From the NCBI GenBank assembly GCA_028716265.1, contig JAQUQD010000018.1, positions 1-42,822 of the forward strand: a stretch of DNA of 42,822 bases, given 5' to 3'. This document shows positions 18,491 through 26,825 of the stretch, piece after piece. The stretch comes from Bacteroidales bacterium. GTDB lineage: Bacteria > Bacteroidota > Bacteroidia > Bacteroidales > JAGONC01. A program made the position numbers and the translations under genes. A model generated the notes under the pieces. It searched no databases. It was given only the letters and a program-made list of their open reading frames with translations, and had not been told where the DNA came from. How positions within the stretch are numbered: position 1 is the first letter of the stretch; each line of letters starts with the position of its first letter.

Positions 18491-19980
18491 TACAAACTCC
18501 ACCCCGCTTTATACGTATGCTTAATGTACTCTTCCGCTGCCTGTTTGGCGTTTATGGTGTCATGTTTGGTGTCGAAATGGGGATGACCGTCAATGATCTG
18601 GAATTTATCGCTGGTCACCACCCTGATCTCGTCATTGTCCCCGATGTTGGTGAAGCGCATGTTCTGTCCGTCCCATTCCAGTTCACGTTTTAGGTCCTGC
18701 AGCCGGACGGCCACGACGCCCATCACCACCATCTCGTTCATGGGGCCGGAGTATCCAAAATACGAACTGGCTTCGGTCCTGTTCCCGGGGCTTTCCTTAC
18801 ATGCCCTTACCCAGTCCATTTCGTGGCTGGTTTCGATCCGTCTCAGGGAGGGAAGCGGGCGTGAGTATGCCTCATCCATGGAGAGAGGCAGCAGGAACGG
18901 ATCGCGGCCATAGCAGCCGCACATCAGTTTTCCTTTGGATCCGATGAAAAGAACTCCGCCGTTGGGGTCGCGTCCCATGATCTCCCCGGCGGGCAGTTCT
19001 TCGGGCCGCGGAGGGAGCAGGCCGCCGTCCCACCAGGTGACCTTCACCTCAGGCATGGCCAGGCGAGGCAGATTATCCCGTTCCGGGAATGTATAGGTCA
19101 CCACTTCTGCAAGTGGTGGCGACTCAGTGTTGAACTGGGAGGAGCTGCCCTGCACTTTTACAGGGTATTTCAGCATCAATGCCTTGAAAATGGGATCCAT
19201 GATATGGCAGGCCATATCGCCCAGGGCTCCTGTGCCAAAATCCCACCAGCCCCGCCAGTTCCATGGATGGTAAATGGAATGGTACGGCCGTTCCGGCGCC
19301 GGTCCGAGGAAAAGATCCCAGCGCAGGGTTCTGGGGATCTTCATGACCTCTCCCGGACGCTCCAATCCCTGAGGCCAGATGGGCCGGTTGGTCCACGCAT
19401 GCACTTCCCTGATCTCCCCGATGGCGCCGTCCCAGATCCACTCACAAGTCTGACGGATGCCTTCCCCTGAATTGCCCTGGTTACCCATCTGTGTGGCCAC
19501 CCTGTAGTTCGCTGCAACCTCGGTCATCTGACGTGACTCCCATACGGAATGGGTCAGGGGCTTTTCGCAATAGACATGCTTCCCCAGTTTCATCGCATTA
19601 ATGGAAACAATGGCATGGGTATGGTCGGGGGTGCCGACCACCACGGCGTCGAACTGGTTTGCCATCTTGTCGAACATTTCCCGCCAGTCGTAAAATTTCG
19701 CAGCACCCGGGAACTCATTGAAAAGATCGGATGCGTAATCCCAGTCCACATCGCACAGGGCTACGATATTTTCACTTTTGACGGCTTTGATCACTCCTCC
19801 GCCACGACCACCAATGCCCACGCCCGCGATGTTCAGCTTATCGCTCGGCATGCGGTGCCCCAGTCCTGATACCACATAACTGGGAAGGATCGTAAATCCC
19901 GCTGCCGCTACACCGGCAGTCTTCAGGAACGTCCGGCGGTCCATCCCGGCATTCTCTCGTTGTTGATTGTTGTCACTCAT
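18490..19980 (-). CDS. Tat-exported Gfo/Idh/MocA family oxidoreductase
   Basis: This NAD(P)-dependent sugar oxidoreductase of about 496 aa carries a twin-arginine signal (MDRRTFLKTAGVAAAGF), so it should act folded in the periplasm. The Rossmann block IAGVGIGGRGGGVIKAV, the NAD-site sequence GTPDHTHA and the catalytic-lysine motif YCEKPLTHS are present, followed by the Bacteroidetes-type region NWRGWWDFGTGALGDMACH. I chose the ATG at 19980; an in-frame ATG at 20016 would add 12 residues. Its TAG stop codon lies in a heptamer array. Substrate is unknown; with DUF1080 nearby, oxidation or reduction at C3 of a glycoside is plausible. Confidence 0.9.
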   Translation of the reverse strand: MSDNNQQRENAGMDRRTFLKTAGVAAAGFTILPSYVVSGLGHRMPSDKLNIAGVGIGGRGGGVIKAVKSENIVALCDVDWDYASDLFNEFPGAAKFYDWREMFDKMANQFDAVVVGTPDHTHAIVSINAMKLGKHVYCEKPLTHSVWESRQMTEVAANYRVATQMGNQGNSGEGIRQTCEWIWDGAIGEIREVHAWTNRPIWPQGLERPGEVMKIPRTLRWDLFLGPAPERPYHSIYHPWNWRGWWDFGTGALGDMACHIMDPIFKALMLKYPVKVQGSSSQFNTESPPLAEVVTYTFPERDNLPRLAMPEVKVTWWDGGLLPPRPEELPAGEIMGRDPNGGVLFIGSKGKLMCGCYGRDPFLLPLSMDEAYSRPLPSLRRIETSHEMDWVRACKESPGNRTEASSYFGYSGPMNEMVVMGVVAVRLQDLKRELEWDGQNMRFTNIGDNDEIRVVTSDKFQIIDGHPHFDTKHDTINAKQAAEEYIKHTYKAGWSL

Positions 19981-20022
19981 GGTATTATATTTTGATGAAG
20001 ATTTCTTATTGCCCATCCGTGC

Positions 20023-20108
20023 GCCTTCGTGTTTTCCTTTGTGCGCCTTTGTGGTTAAATGATATTTTACCCACAGAGGCCAAGGAGGTTGTCACGGAGG
20101 TGCTCAGA
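20023..20108. repeat. CACAAAGGCG-type decamer repeat and inverted repeat
   Basis: On the minus strand, units such as CACAAAGGCG, CACAAAGGAAAA and CACGAAGGCG follow AAAATATCATTTAACCA. CCTTTGTGGTTAAAT faces ATTTTACCCACAGAGG, giving an inverted repeat around 20055-20080. The core TTTAACCAC plus AAAATA resembles the right end of the element at 13814-13960. It fills the gap between the TIM-barrel gene and the Gfo/Idh gene. Confidence 0.7.
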
Positions 20109-20122
20109 GGGCGGACATCCTT

Positions 20123-20959
20123 CTATATTAAATGATCCCGGATAAATTGATAACTATCTTTCACTGACTCAATCGGACTCTTTGTATAGCTCTCCTGCTC
20201 GACGTAAAAATAACCCAATCCCGCCAGGTCAGCATAATTGAATATCTCCGCATAATCGATGTTCCCGTTACCGATCGGGGTGCTTTCTCCGGCAGGATCC
20301 ATATCTTTAACATGCCACAATGCGAATCTGCCCGGATATTTCCGGAAATACGGGATCGGATCGTACCCCGCCTTGATGATCCAGAAAATATCCAGCTGGA
20401 AACAGACCAGCTCAGGATCGGTTTCACTGAGCAGGATATCATAAAACACTCCCTCATCACCTGAGCCGAACTCTCCCGAATGGTTATGGTATCCGAAACG
20501 GATCCCTGCCTGGCGGGCTTTTTCGCCAATTTGGTTCATCTCTGCCGCCATGTTCCTGTAATCGTCGGCCGTATCTGTCTTTCTCCCCATGGGAGAAGGC
20601 AAAACGATGTATTCGAGCCCCGCTTTGGCGGCTGCCTCAAGATAGGCATCGGCATTCCGGGCCGTGATGCCTGTATGGGTACAGGTAACACGCATGCCCA
20701 GGTCTTCGGTCATCTTCCGGAACTCAGACGCTCCGATGCCAAAGAAATTCCCATCGAAATCATAAGGCTCAATATGCGTATAGCCAATGTCGCTTACCTG
20801 TTTAAGGACTGCAAGCGTATCTTTACTCACCGTATCCCTCAGCGTATACAACTGCAATCCGATCTCTTTTTTACGGCTGCATGATGGAAAAGCATTCAGG
20901 GCTACGGCTCCGGCGCCCAGAACGCCCAAAGTCTTCAGAAAATCCCGGCGTGTAGTCAT
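20123..20959 (-). CDS. Exported sugar phosphate isomerase/epimerase-like TIM barrel
   Basis: This 278-aa protein of the xylose-isomerase-like/AP endonuclease 2 superfamily has the N-terminus MTTRRDFLKTLGVLGAGAVA and a Cys in AFPSCSRK. The signal is therefore twin-arginine with a possible lipid anchor. Barrel strands include IGLQLYTLRD, YTHIEPY, FGYHNHSGEF (metal-ligand region), VCFQLDIFWI, FALWHVKDMD and YFYVEQE. The metal-binding Glu/Asp/His set of the superfamily seems present. It is probably a periplasmic epimerase or isomerase, or a 3-keto sugar enzyme, working with its Gfo/Idh neighbours. The exact reaction cannot be told. Confidence 0.85.
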   Translation of the reverse strand: MTTRRDFLKTLGVLGAGAVALNAFPSCSRKKEIGLQLYTLRDTVSKDTLAVLKQVSDIGYTHIEPYDFDGNFFGIGASEFRKMTEDLGMRVTCTHTGITARNADAYLEAAAKAGLEYIVLPSPMGRKTDTADDYRNMAAEMNQIGEKARQAGIRFGYHNHSGEFGSGDEGVFYDILLSETDPELVCFQLDIFWIIKAGYDPIPYFRKYPGRFALWHVKDMDPAGESTPIGNGNIDYAEIFNYADLAGLGYFYVEQESYTKSPIESVKDSYQFIRDHLI

Positions 20960-21068
20960 CCTGGTAAGTATTACCCCGTTTAATCAGGCTAATTTATAAA
21001 AAGAAGGGGATTTGAAAACGTTGCAATGAAAATTTTGCAGGAATAGTCAAAAGCCAATGGAACATGGA

Positions 21069-22106
21069 TTACATGGGCACTACCTGGCCGTTCAGGTGAC
21101 TTTCCATCGCCCTTTCAATAACGGTAAGAGTCGCTATCGCATCCTCAGGCTTCACTACCTGCTCAGCGCCCGAGCTGATCACCTGATGAACGTTGTCATA
21201 AAATCCCATGTAATTTCCATGGAATGTCTCCAGTGGACCGCGGATGACATGTCCAATGGTTTCCGCGTTCAGGATCCCCCAGTTCTCCCTGCGATCCCGT
21301 CCCCATGCGGTTCCCCGGGGCAACTTGCCCTTCCGCAGTGCATCCTCCTGAGGATCAATGCCATATTTCACAAAAGAGCCGAGTGTTCCGTGGATACAGA
21401 AGCGTGGTCCCTTTTCCCTGACAAAAACACCTGCTTTTAATGTCACATTCAGGTCAGGATAGATCAGTTTAAGGTCAAAGCTATCGTCCACCAGGCTGAA
21501 TTGTCTTTGATTGAAAAGCCGGCAGAACAACGCTTGAGGTTTTCCGAAGAGCACCAGTGCCTGATCGATGAGGTGGGTTCCCAGGTCGTAAAGGGTGCCT
21601 CCGGCCGTAATGGTCATATATCGCCATGCAGCTCTGCCGATCTCCGGGGTATAGCGGTCGAGGTGGGATTCGAAGTCAAGGGGTTTTCCCAGGAGTCCCT
21701 GATCCAGTATTTGCCGGACGGTGAGAAAATCGCCGTCCCACCGGCGATTATGGAAAGGAAACAGGTACCGTTGTTGCCGGCGTGCGCAGGCCGTCAGCTC
21801 CAGGGCCTCGGGTACGGAAGGAGTTACCGGTTTCTCGATGACCACATGTTTCCCGGCCAGCAATGCCTGTCTGGCCTGTTTCAAATGAAATTCGTTGGGG
21901 GAGCAGATACAGACCAGGTCTATTTCCCTGTCGGTGGTGACATCGTCAAATTGCCGCACGATACGGGCCTCAGGGTACTGCTTTTCTGCCTCATCGCCGG
22001 ATGTCACGATGCTGTGCAGCCTGAATCCCGGATGGGTATGGACGAAGGGAGCGTGGAAGACGCGGCCGGAGAGGCCGTAACCGATGATTGCTGTGTTGAT
22101 GATCAT
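21069..22106 (-). CDS. Cytoplasmic Gfo/Idh/MocA family oxidoreductase
   Basis: This 345-aa protein lacks a signal peptide, unlike the other two Gfo/Idh proteins here. The Rossmann motif is AIIGYGLSGRVFHAPF, then CICSPNEFH and VVIEKPVTPS with the conserved Lys. The C-terminal substrate domain has GGTLYDLGTHLIDQAL, which carries the usual His/Asp active-site pair. It resembles the subgroup annotated as YdgJ/scyllo-inositol or related dehydrogenases. It may handle a product imported from the periplasmic steps. The gap upstream is filled with TTTGGAAT-type repeats. Confidence 0.9.
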   Translation of the reverse strand: MIINTAIIGYGLSGRVFHAPFVHTHPGFRLHSIVTSGDEAEKQYPEARIVRQFDDVTTDREIDLVCICSPNEFHLKQARQALLAGKHVVIEKPVTPSVPEALELTACARRQQRYLFPFHNRRWDGDFLTVRQILDQGLLGKPLDFESHLDRYTPEIGRAAWRYMTITAGGTLYDLGTHLIDQALVLFGKPQALFCRLFNQRQFSLVDDSFDLKLIYPDLNVTLKAGVFVREKGPRFCIHGTLGSFVKYGIDPQEDALRKGKLPRGTAWGRDRRENWGILNAETIGHVIRGPLETFHGNYMGFYDNVHQVISSGAEQVVKPEDAIATLTVIERAMESHLNGQVVPM

Positions 22107-22112
22107 GATTCG

Positions 22113-22238
22113 TTAAAATCCAAATTCCAACATCCAAACCCCAAACAAATTCAAACACCCAAATTCCAAACACCAAGGTCCAAATAAATCCCAATATCCA
22201 AATCCCAATACTACAGACTGTTAACTGCCGACCGCCGA
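22113..22238 (-). repeat. TTCCAAA-type and heptamer repeats between two Gfo/Idh genes
   Basis: From 22113 to about 22205 there are degenerate units such as AATTCCAA, CATCCAAA and AATCCCAA, with a period of about 7-8. The heptamers CTGTTAA, CTGCCGA and CCGCCGA follow at 22218-22238. The next CTA (22239-22241) is the TAG stop of the gene to the right. On the coding strand the first part reads as repeated TTTGGAAT, which mimics the TTTG promoter element. Confidence 0.8.
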
Positions 22239-23777
22239 CTAAACAATCACCTCCCGCTCCGTGTCCCAGTACACCCTTCTTCCCTCCCTGAAGGCGATCG
22301 TCCCCATATGTGCCGTCATGGCCTCCTCAAAGGCGGCGTCGATATGGCAGCTGGGCCGGGTCCCGTCTCCACGGCGGATGCAGTTGAGCCACTCCTTGAG
22401 GTGAAGATGCGAGGTATCCACCTCTTTTCCTCCGCGGTAGGTATAAAGCAATCCCCTTCCCGCAAAATATTTCTCGGTGGCGGATGTGACCGCGTCCACT
22501 TTGTCTTTGCCGGGTACATAGGAATAGATCGGTTTGTTGGGCTCGATAAGGCCCTGAGCGATCTTTTCCCTGTAACGTGTCGACTGCGGGTCGGCATTGA
22601 TCACCAGCGTTTCACTGAGGTCCATATAGCCGTCGTGCCCCATGATCACCTTGCCCCTGTTCTTTTCGCTGGCCAATGTGGCGCTGTAAAGCAGGGTCAG
22701 ATCACGGTCCGGATACTCGAACGACATATTCAGCACATCGGGGACCGTACGTCCGTCCTTGAAGAAATAAATACCGCCTGATGCCACGGCCGAATGGGGG
22801 ATGCCCAGGTCGAGGATCTGATTCATGGCGTCGTATTCATGGGTGAACAGGTCGCCGCTCAGGCCGGTGCTGTAATCCCACCAGCAGCGCCAGCGGAAGA
22901 AACGCTCCAGACTGAACGGGTGCCACGGGGCCGGTCCGATGAACTGGTTCCAGTCGATGTTGCCGGGGCCGGCCTCCTTCGGAATCTCATAGACCCAGGC
23001 TCCATTGGGATCATTCCGGTTGGTGCATACCTCGATCAGCGTTACCTTGCCAAGAACGTCCTGCCCGATCAGAGACCGGGCCACCTGATAGCTGTCGGTC
23101 TGGCGGCCCTGGTGCCCCAGTTGAAAGACAACGTCATGCTGCCTGATCGCATCGCGGATCGCGTAGGTTTCCGCAACGGTCCATGACAATGGCTTCTCAC
23201 AATAGACATGTTTTCCGTTGCGGGCTGCCTCCAACGCCATGGGCACATGCAGGTGATCGGGAGTGGCGATGATCACAGCGTCCACATCAGGGGCAGCGCA
23301 TAAATCCTGGTATGTGCGGTAGCGGACAGGTTCTTTACCGGTTTGCCTTCCACTGCCTTTCTGCAGCACATTCGACGAAGCCAGCATCCCCTTGCGGGCG
23401 TTCGTGTCAAAGACATCGCAAACGGCGGCGATCTCCACGTTCAGATCCTCCTGTTCGAGGAAGTTCTGCAGATACTCCCTGTAAAACGGATCTTCCCGTG
23501 CGCTCGCCTGCCATTTGTCGATGGATTCAGGCTGCACATACCCCAGCGCTTTGAGAAGATAACGGCCCCGGCTCCCGGTTCCGATGATCCCGATGCGGAG
23601 CCTGTCACCCTGAACCGTCGGCATTTCACCCGGCAACTCCACCCGAAGGTCTTCCATCAGATTACGGTTCAGCTCCCTGTATCTTTTCTGTCGTCTGTAC
23701 AAGCCATACGCGACAGCTCCGACAACAGGGAGCGTCGCAAGGCCTTTGATGATATCGCGGCGGGAAAAGCTGGTCAT
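22239..23777 (-). CDS. Exported Gfo/Idh/MocA family oxidoreductase
   Basis: This 512-aa protein has a Tat-like start (SRRDIIKGLATLPVVGAVAY). Rossmann IGIIGTGSRGRYLLKAL, NAD-site IATPDHLHVPMA and YCEKPLSWT with the catalytic Lys mark the family. The C-terminal part has the aromatic-rich WRCWWDYSTGLSGDLFTHE typical of the long periplasmic Bacteroidetes members. It is only distantly similar to the gene at 18490, so the two are not a recent duplication. It follows doxX on the same strand. Confidence 0.9.
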   Translation of the reverse strand: MTSFSRRDIIKGLATLPVVGAVAYGLYRRQKRYRELNRNLMEDLRVELPGEMPTVQGDRLRIGIIGTGSRGRYLLKALGYVQPESIDKWQASAREDPFYREYLQNFLEQEDLNVEIAAVCDVFDTNARKGMLASSNVLQKGSGRQTGKEPVRYRTYQDLCAAPDVDAVIIATPDHLHVPMALEAARNGKHVYCEKPLSWTVAETYAIRDAIRQHDVVFQLGHQGRQTDSYQVARSLIGQDVLGKVTLIEVCTNRNDPNGAWVYEIPKEAGPGNIDWNQFIGPAPWHPFSLERFFRWRCWWDYSTGLSGDLFTHEYDAMNQILDLGIPHSAVASGGIYFFKDGRTVPDVLNMSFEYPDRDLTLLYSATLASEKNRGKVIMGHDGYMDLSETLVINADPQSTRYREKIAQGLIEPNKPIYSYVPGKDKVDAVTSATEKYFAGRGLLYTYRGGKEVDTSHLHLKEWLNCIRRGDGTRPSCHIDAAFEEAMTAHMGTIAFREGRRVYWDTEREVIV

Positions 23778-23803
23778 AGCGTAATAAAGTTTGCAATTTT
23801 TTG

Positions 23804-23893
23804 TGGTTATTTATGGTTATTCGTGGTTATTTGCTCGGCGCTGCGCGCCTCGCGTTATTAAATAATAACTATGAATGACAACGAAAGACTATG
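23804..23893. repeat. Decamer and hairpin module upstream of a Gfo/Idh gene
   Basis: Decamers GTGGTTATTT, ATGGTTATTC and GTGGTTATTT are followed by a GC-rich block and the perfect hairpin GTTATTA-AA-TAATAAC (23854-23869). Then come GAATGACAAC and GAAAGACTAT. Read on the minus strand, it has the same hairpin, GC-rich block and decamer order as 598-664, so the two are copies of one module. Confidence 0.8.
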
Positions 23894-23906
23894 TACCACA
23901 AGTCAT

Positions 23907-24377
23907 TTAATTTCTCCTTCGTACCAATCGTTCCATCCCGATGATCCGGCTTGTCGGAAAGAACCAGATCACCAACAACGCAACCATCTCGATGATATTC
24001 TTGTCGACTACAAAATAAGCACTCTCCAATGGAAAGATGTACTCATAACCGATCCAGGCCGGATGGGAGAGGTAGTAAAACAGCAGGAGCAGCATTCCGG
24101 CAATGGTGCTGAGCCGTGTGAGAATACCAAGGATCAGTGAAAGGCCGACCAGGGTCAGCCCCCATTCATTCAGAAAATCGGCTGCGGACAAAACAGAAGG
24201 ATGGGATGCTATCCAGATGAAAAATCCGCTCAGGAACCCCCTGGAGTCCATAAGGTATGCGCCGGAAGTCCATTCCGGCTGGAATATCTTGGTCAGTCCC
24301 TCGTACAGGAAGTGCCAGCCGATGACAATCCTCAGAGCTACCAGTGCGATGATCTGTCCTTTGGAATAATTCATCAT
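23907..24377 (-). CDS. DoxX family membrane protein
   Basis: This 156-aa integral membrane protein has four predicted helices. The family hallmark near the N-terminus is ALRIVIGWHFLYEGLTKIF. Later helices include GLTLVGLSLILGILTRLSTIAG and IIEMVALLVIWFF. DoxX proteins are named after a thiosulfate:quinone oxidoreductase subunit, but most bacterial members have no assigned reaction. In Bacteroidetes they often accompany periplasmic Gfo/Idh oxidoreductases, as here, so a link to quinone-coupled reoxidation is conceivable. It heads the minus-strand sugar island. Confidence 0.88.
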   Translation of the reverse strand: MMNYSKGQIIALVALRIVIGWHFLYEGLTKIFQPEWTSGAYLMDSRGFLSGFFIWIASHPSVLSAADFLNEWGLTLVGLSLILGILTRLSTIAGMLLLLFYYLSHPAWIGYEYIFPLESAYFVVDKNIIEMVALLVIWFFPTSRIIGMERLVRRRN

Positions 24378-24393
24378 CCTACCTGTTAACCTG

Positions 24394-24401
24394 CAAATGT
24401 A
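24394..24401 (-). promoter_or_regulatory. -7 box of doxX and the sugar island (TACATTTG)
   Basis: TACATTTG on the minus strand matches TAnnTTTG and ends 16 nt before the doxX ATG. The -33 region shows no clear TTTG. It is the most likely start of transcription for the island genes. Confidence 0.4.
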
Positions 24402-24493
24402 TAAAAAGCTGCAGCATGGTAATAATTCCTGTTACTTAAAGCTATTTTGTGACAATTTTTTACTTTTACATATCATTTACCATTCTTGACGTC

Positions 24494-25012
24494 ATGCGAA
24501 TTTCAAGGATACACAGCGAACCGGAGATCAGGGAGCAGGGATCCGTGGACCTCACTCCCTTAGAGCCGCTCCTGGTGAAATACAGGGGAAAGAAAGGCAG
24601 TCTCATTCCTTTGCTTCAAGGTGCTCAGGACATTTATGGTTACATTCCCGGGGAAGTTTTTGAAAAGATATCCGATGTGACCGGATTGAACCTGAGCGAC
24701 CTCTATGGTGTGGCAACGTTCTACGCCCAGTTCCGGCTCAGTCCGGTAGGGAAAAACATTATCAAGGTCTGCCATGGAACCGCCTGTCATGTGCAGAATG
24801 CCAACACCATCACCGATTCGCTGAAAGAAGCCCTGCAGGTGAAAGACGGTGAAACCACACAGGATGGACTGTTTACCCTCGAATCGGTCGCATGCCTGGG
24901 TTGCTGCTCACTGGCTCCCGTCATGATGGTTGCCGGTGAAGTATACGGGAAACTGACCGGAAAAGAAGCTGTGAGGATCATCCGGGATATCCGGATCAAA
25001 GAAAATAACTGA
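24494..25012 (+). CDS. NuoE-like [2Fe-2S] subunit of a bifurcating transhydrogenase-type complex
   Basis: This 172-aa thioredoxin-fold subunit is of the NuoE/HydC/StnA type. The four cluster ligands are visible as CHGTAC (C-x4-C) and CLGCC (C-x3-C), with the preceding LYGVATFYAQFRL typical of the family. I chose the ATG at 24494, because an upstream in-frame GTG at 24449 lies in AT-rich leader sequence. The next subunit starts 8 nt after its stop codon. It passes electrons between FMN in the NuoF-like partner and other clusters. Confidence 0.92.
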   Translation: MRISRIHSEPEIREQGSVDLTPLEPLLVKYRGKKGSLIPLLQGAQDIYGYIPGEVFEKISDVTGLNLSDLYGVATFYAQFRLSPVGKNIIKVCHGTACHVQNANTITDSLKEALQVKDGETTQDGLFTLESVACLGCCSLAPVMMVAGEVYGKLTGKEAVRIIRDIRIKENN

Positions 25013-25019
25013 TCGGATC

Positions 25020-26798
25020 ATGGAAAAAACGAAAGTCATCGTTGGGTTGGGCAGCTGCGGTATTGCAGCGGGCGCGGGGAAAACATACGAAAAAATAAAG
25101 GCTCTGCGTCAGGCGGAAGATCTCGACTTTGAACTGAAGAAGACCAGCTGCATCGGGATGTGTTACTGTGAGCCGCTGGTGGAGATCATCGATGAAACGG
25201 GTTCTTACCTGTACGGAGAGATCGACGAAGCCAGGGCTGTGGAGATCATCGACAGGCATGTCATGCACCATATACCGGTGAAGGAACATGTGGTCCGCAC
25301 AGATCTTTTCGACACGACTGACAATGATTTCATAGAGAACCAGATCAAGATCACGCTGCGGAACTGTGGCTATATCGATCCTGAAAACATTGAGGAGTAC
25401 GAGGCGCGTCAGGGCTACCGTGCGATCAAAAAAATAACAGACCAGCGCATTTCCCGGATGGATGTCATTCAAGCCGTCATATCCTCCGGATTGCGTGGCC
25501 GTGGCGGGGGTGGTTTCCCGACAGGCTTGAAATGGAAATTTGCCAGTGACAGCATTACCAGTGAAAAATATATCATCTGCAATGCCGACGAAGGCGATCC
25601 GGGTGCTTTTATGGACCGGTCGACCCTGGAAGGGGATCCGCATTCAGTCCTGGAAGGGATGATCATCGGTGCCTACGCCATCCGGGCCACCGAGGGAGTG
25701 ATCTATTGCCGGGCAGAGTATCCCCTGGCCATCAAACGCCTCACCATTGCCCTGGATCAGGCCCGCCAGAAAGGGTATCTCGGGAAAAGCATCCTGGGGC
25801 TGCAGGGATTCGATTTCGATATCCATATTAAAGAAGGCGCCGGAGCTTTTGTCTGCGGAGAAGAAACTGCCCTGATCGCCTCGGTGGAGGGAGAAAGGGG
25901 CATGCCGCGCAAACGGCCTCCCTACCCAGCCGTTTCCGGCCTGTGGAAAAAGCCCACCAACATCAACAATGTGGAGACGTATGCAGATATCCCGTGGATC
26001 ATCCTCAACGGAGCCGAAGCATACGCACGATACGGCACTGAAAAAAGCAAGGGCACCAAGGTCTTTGCACTTGCTGGTAAAATAAGACGGTCGGGACTGG
26101 TGGAAGTGCCCATGGGAATCAGCATCAACGACATCATATTCAAGCTGGGAGGCGGCATACGCGACGGCAAGAAGTTCAAAGCCGTACAACTTGGAGGCCC
26201 TTCGGGAGGATGCATCCCTGAATACCTTTCGCACACACCCATCGATTACGACTCGGTCACGGCCACCGGTGCGATCATGGGTTCTGGCGGAATGGTGGTC
26301 ATGGATGAGACGACCTGCATGGTGGATGTGGCCAGATTTTTCCTTGATTTCACCAGGAAGGAATCCTGCGGCAAATGTACGTTCTGCCGGATCGGCACAA
26401 AACGGATGCTAGAGATCCTCACCCGCATCACCGAAGGAAAGGGGGAACAGGGCGACATCGAACAGCTGGAAGACCTGGCCTACCAGATCAAGGAAAGCTC
26501 TCTGTGCGGCCTGGGGCAAACGGCCCCGAACCCGGTGCTTACCACCATTAAATATTTCCGGAATGAATATGAGGCGCATATCCGTGATAAAAAATGCCCT
26601 GTAAAAGTCTGCAAAAAGTTGCTGACCTATGAGGTCATACCGGAGAAATGTACCGGGTGTATGGTCTGTGCGAAGAACTGCCCGGTGGAAGCGATCACCG
26701 GCGAACAGAAACAGGTGCATTTCATTCACCAGGAAAAATGCATCAAGTGTGACGTCTGTTTCTCTAAATGCAAATTTGAAGCGATCAGGCTGTCTTAA
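25020..26798 (+). CDS. NuoF-like flavoprotein subunit (HydB/StnB type)
   Basis: The 592-aa subunit binds NAD(H), FMN and several Fe-S clusters. In order it has an N-terminal thioredoxin-like [2Fe-2S] domain (GSCGIAAGA and CIGMCYC), the NADH/FMN core with GRGGGGFPTGLKW (near 160) and CNADEGDPGAFMDRS, an SLBB region, the [4Fe-4S] motif CGKCTFCRIG (near 450), and a C-terminal 2x[4Fe-4S] ferredoxin (CTGCMVCAKNCP and CIKCDVCFSKC). The extra ferredoxin domain separates it from complex I NuoF and matches electron-bifurcating HydB/StnB proteins. The second Cys of the usual CxxxxC pair in the N-terminal domain is replaced, a variant seen in this subfamily. Confidence 0.92.
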   Translation: MEKTKVIVGLGSCGIAAGAGKTYEKIKALRQAEDLDFELKKTSCIGMCYCEPLVEIIDETGSYLYGEIDEARAVEIIDRHVMHHIPVKEHVVRTDLFDTTDNDFIENQIKITLRNCGYIDPENIEEYEARQGYRAIKKITDQRISRMDVIQAVISSGLRGRGGGGFPTGLKWKFASDSITSEKYIICNADEGDPGAFMDRSTLEGDPHSVLEGMIIGAYAIRATEGVIYCRAEYPLAIKRLTIALDQARQKGYLGKSILGLQGFDFDIHIKEGAGAFVCGEETALIASVEGERGMPRKRPPYPAVSGLWKKPTNINNVETYADIPWIILNGAEAYARYGTEKSKGTKVFALAGKIRRSGLVEVPMGISINDIIFKLGGGIRDGKKFKAVQLGGPSGGCIPEYLSHTPIDYDSVTATGAIMGSGGMVVMDETTCMVDVARFFLDFTRKESCGKCTFCRIGTKRMLEILTRITEGKGEQGDIEQLEDLAYQIKESSLCGLGQTAPNPVLTTIKYFRNEYEAHIRDKKCPVKVCKKLLTYEVIPEKCTGCMVCAKNCPVEAITGEQKQVHFIHQEKCIKCDVCFSKCKFEAIRLS

Positions 26799-26825
26799 CG
26801 ACAGACAGTAAGAGGAGAATCTTCT

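Noticed and set aside
25020-26798. A respiratory complex I fragment
   Set aside because: The NuoF-like protein carries an extra C-terminal 2x[4Fe-4S] ferredoxin domain, and no membrane Nuo subunits are nearby.
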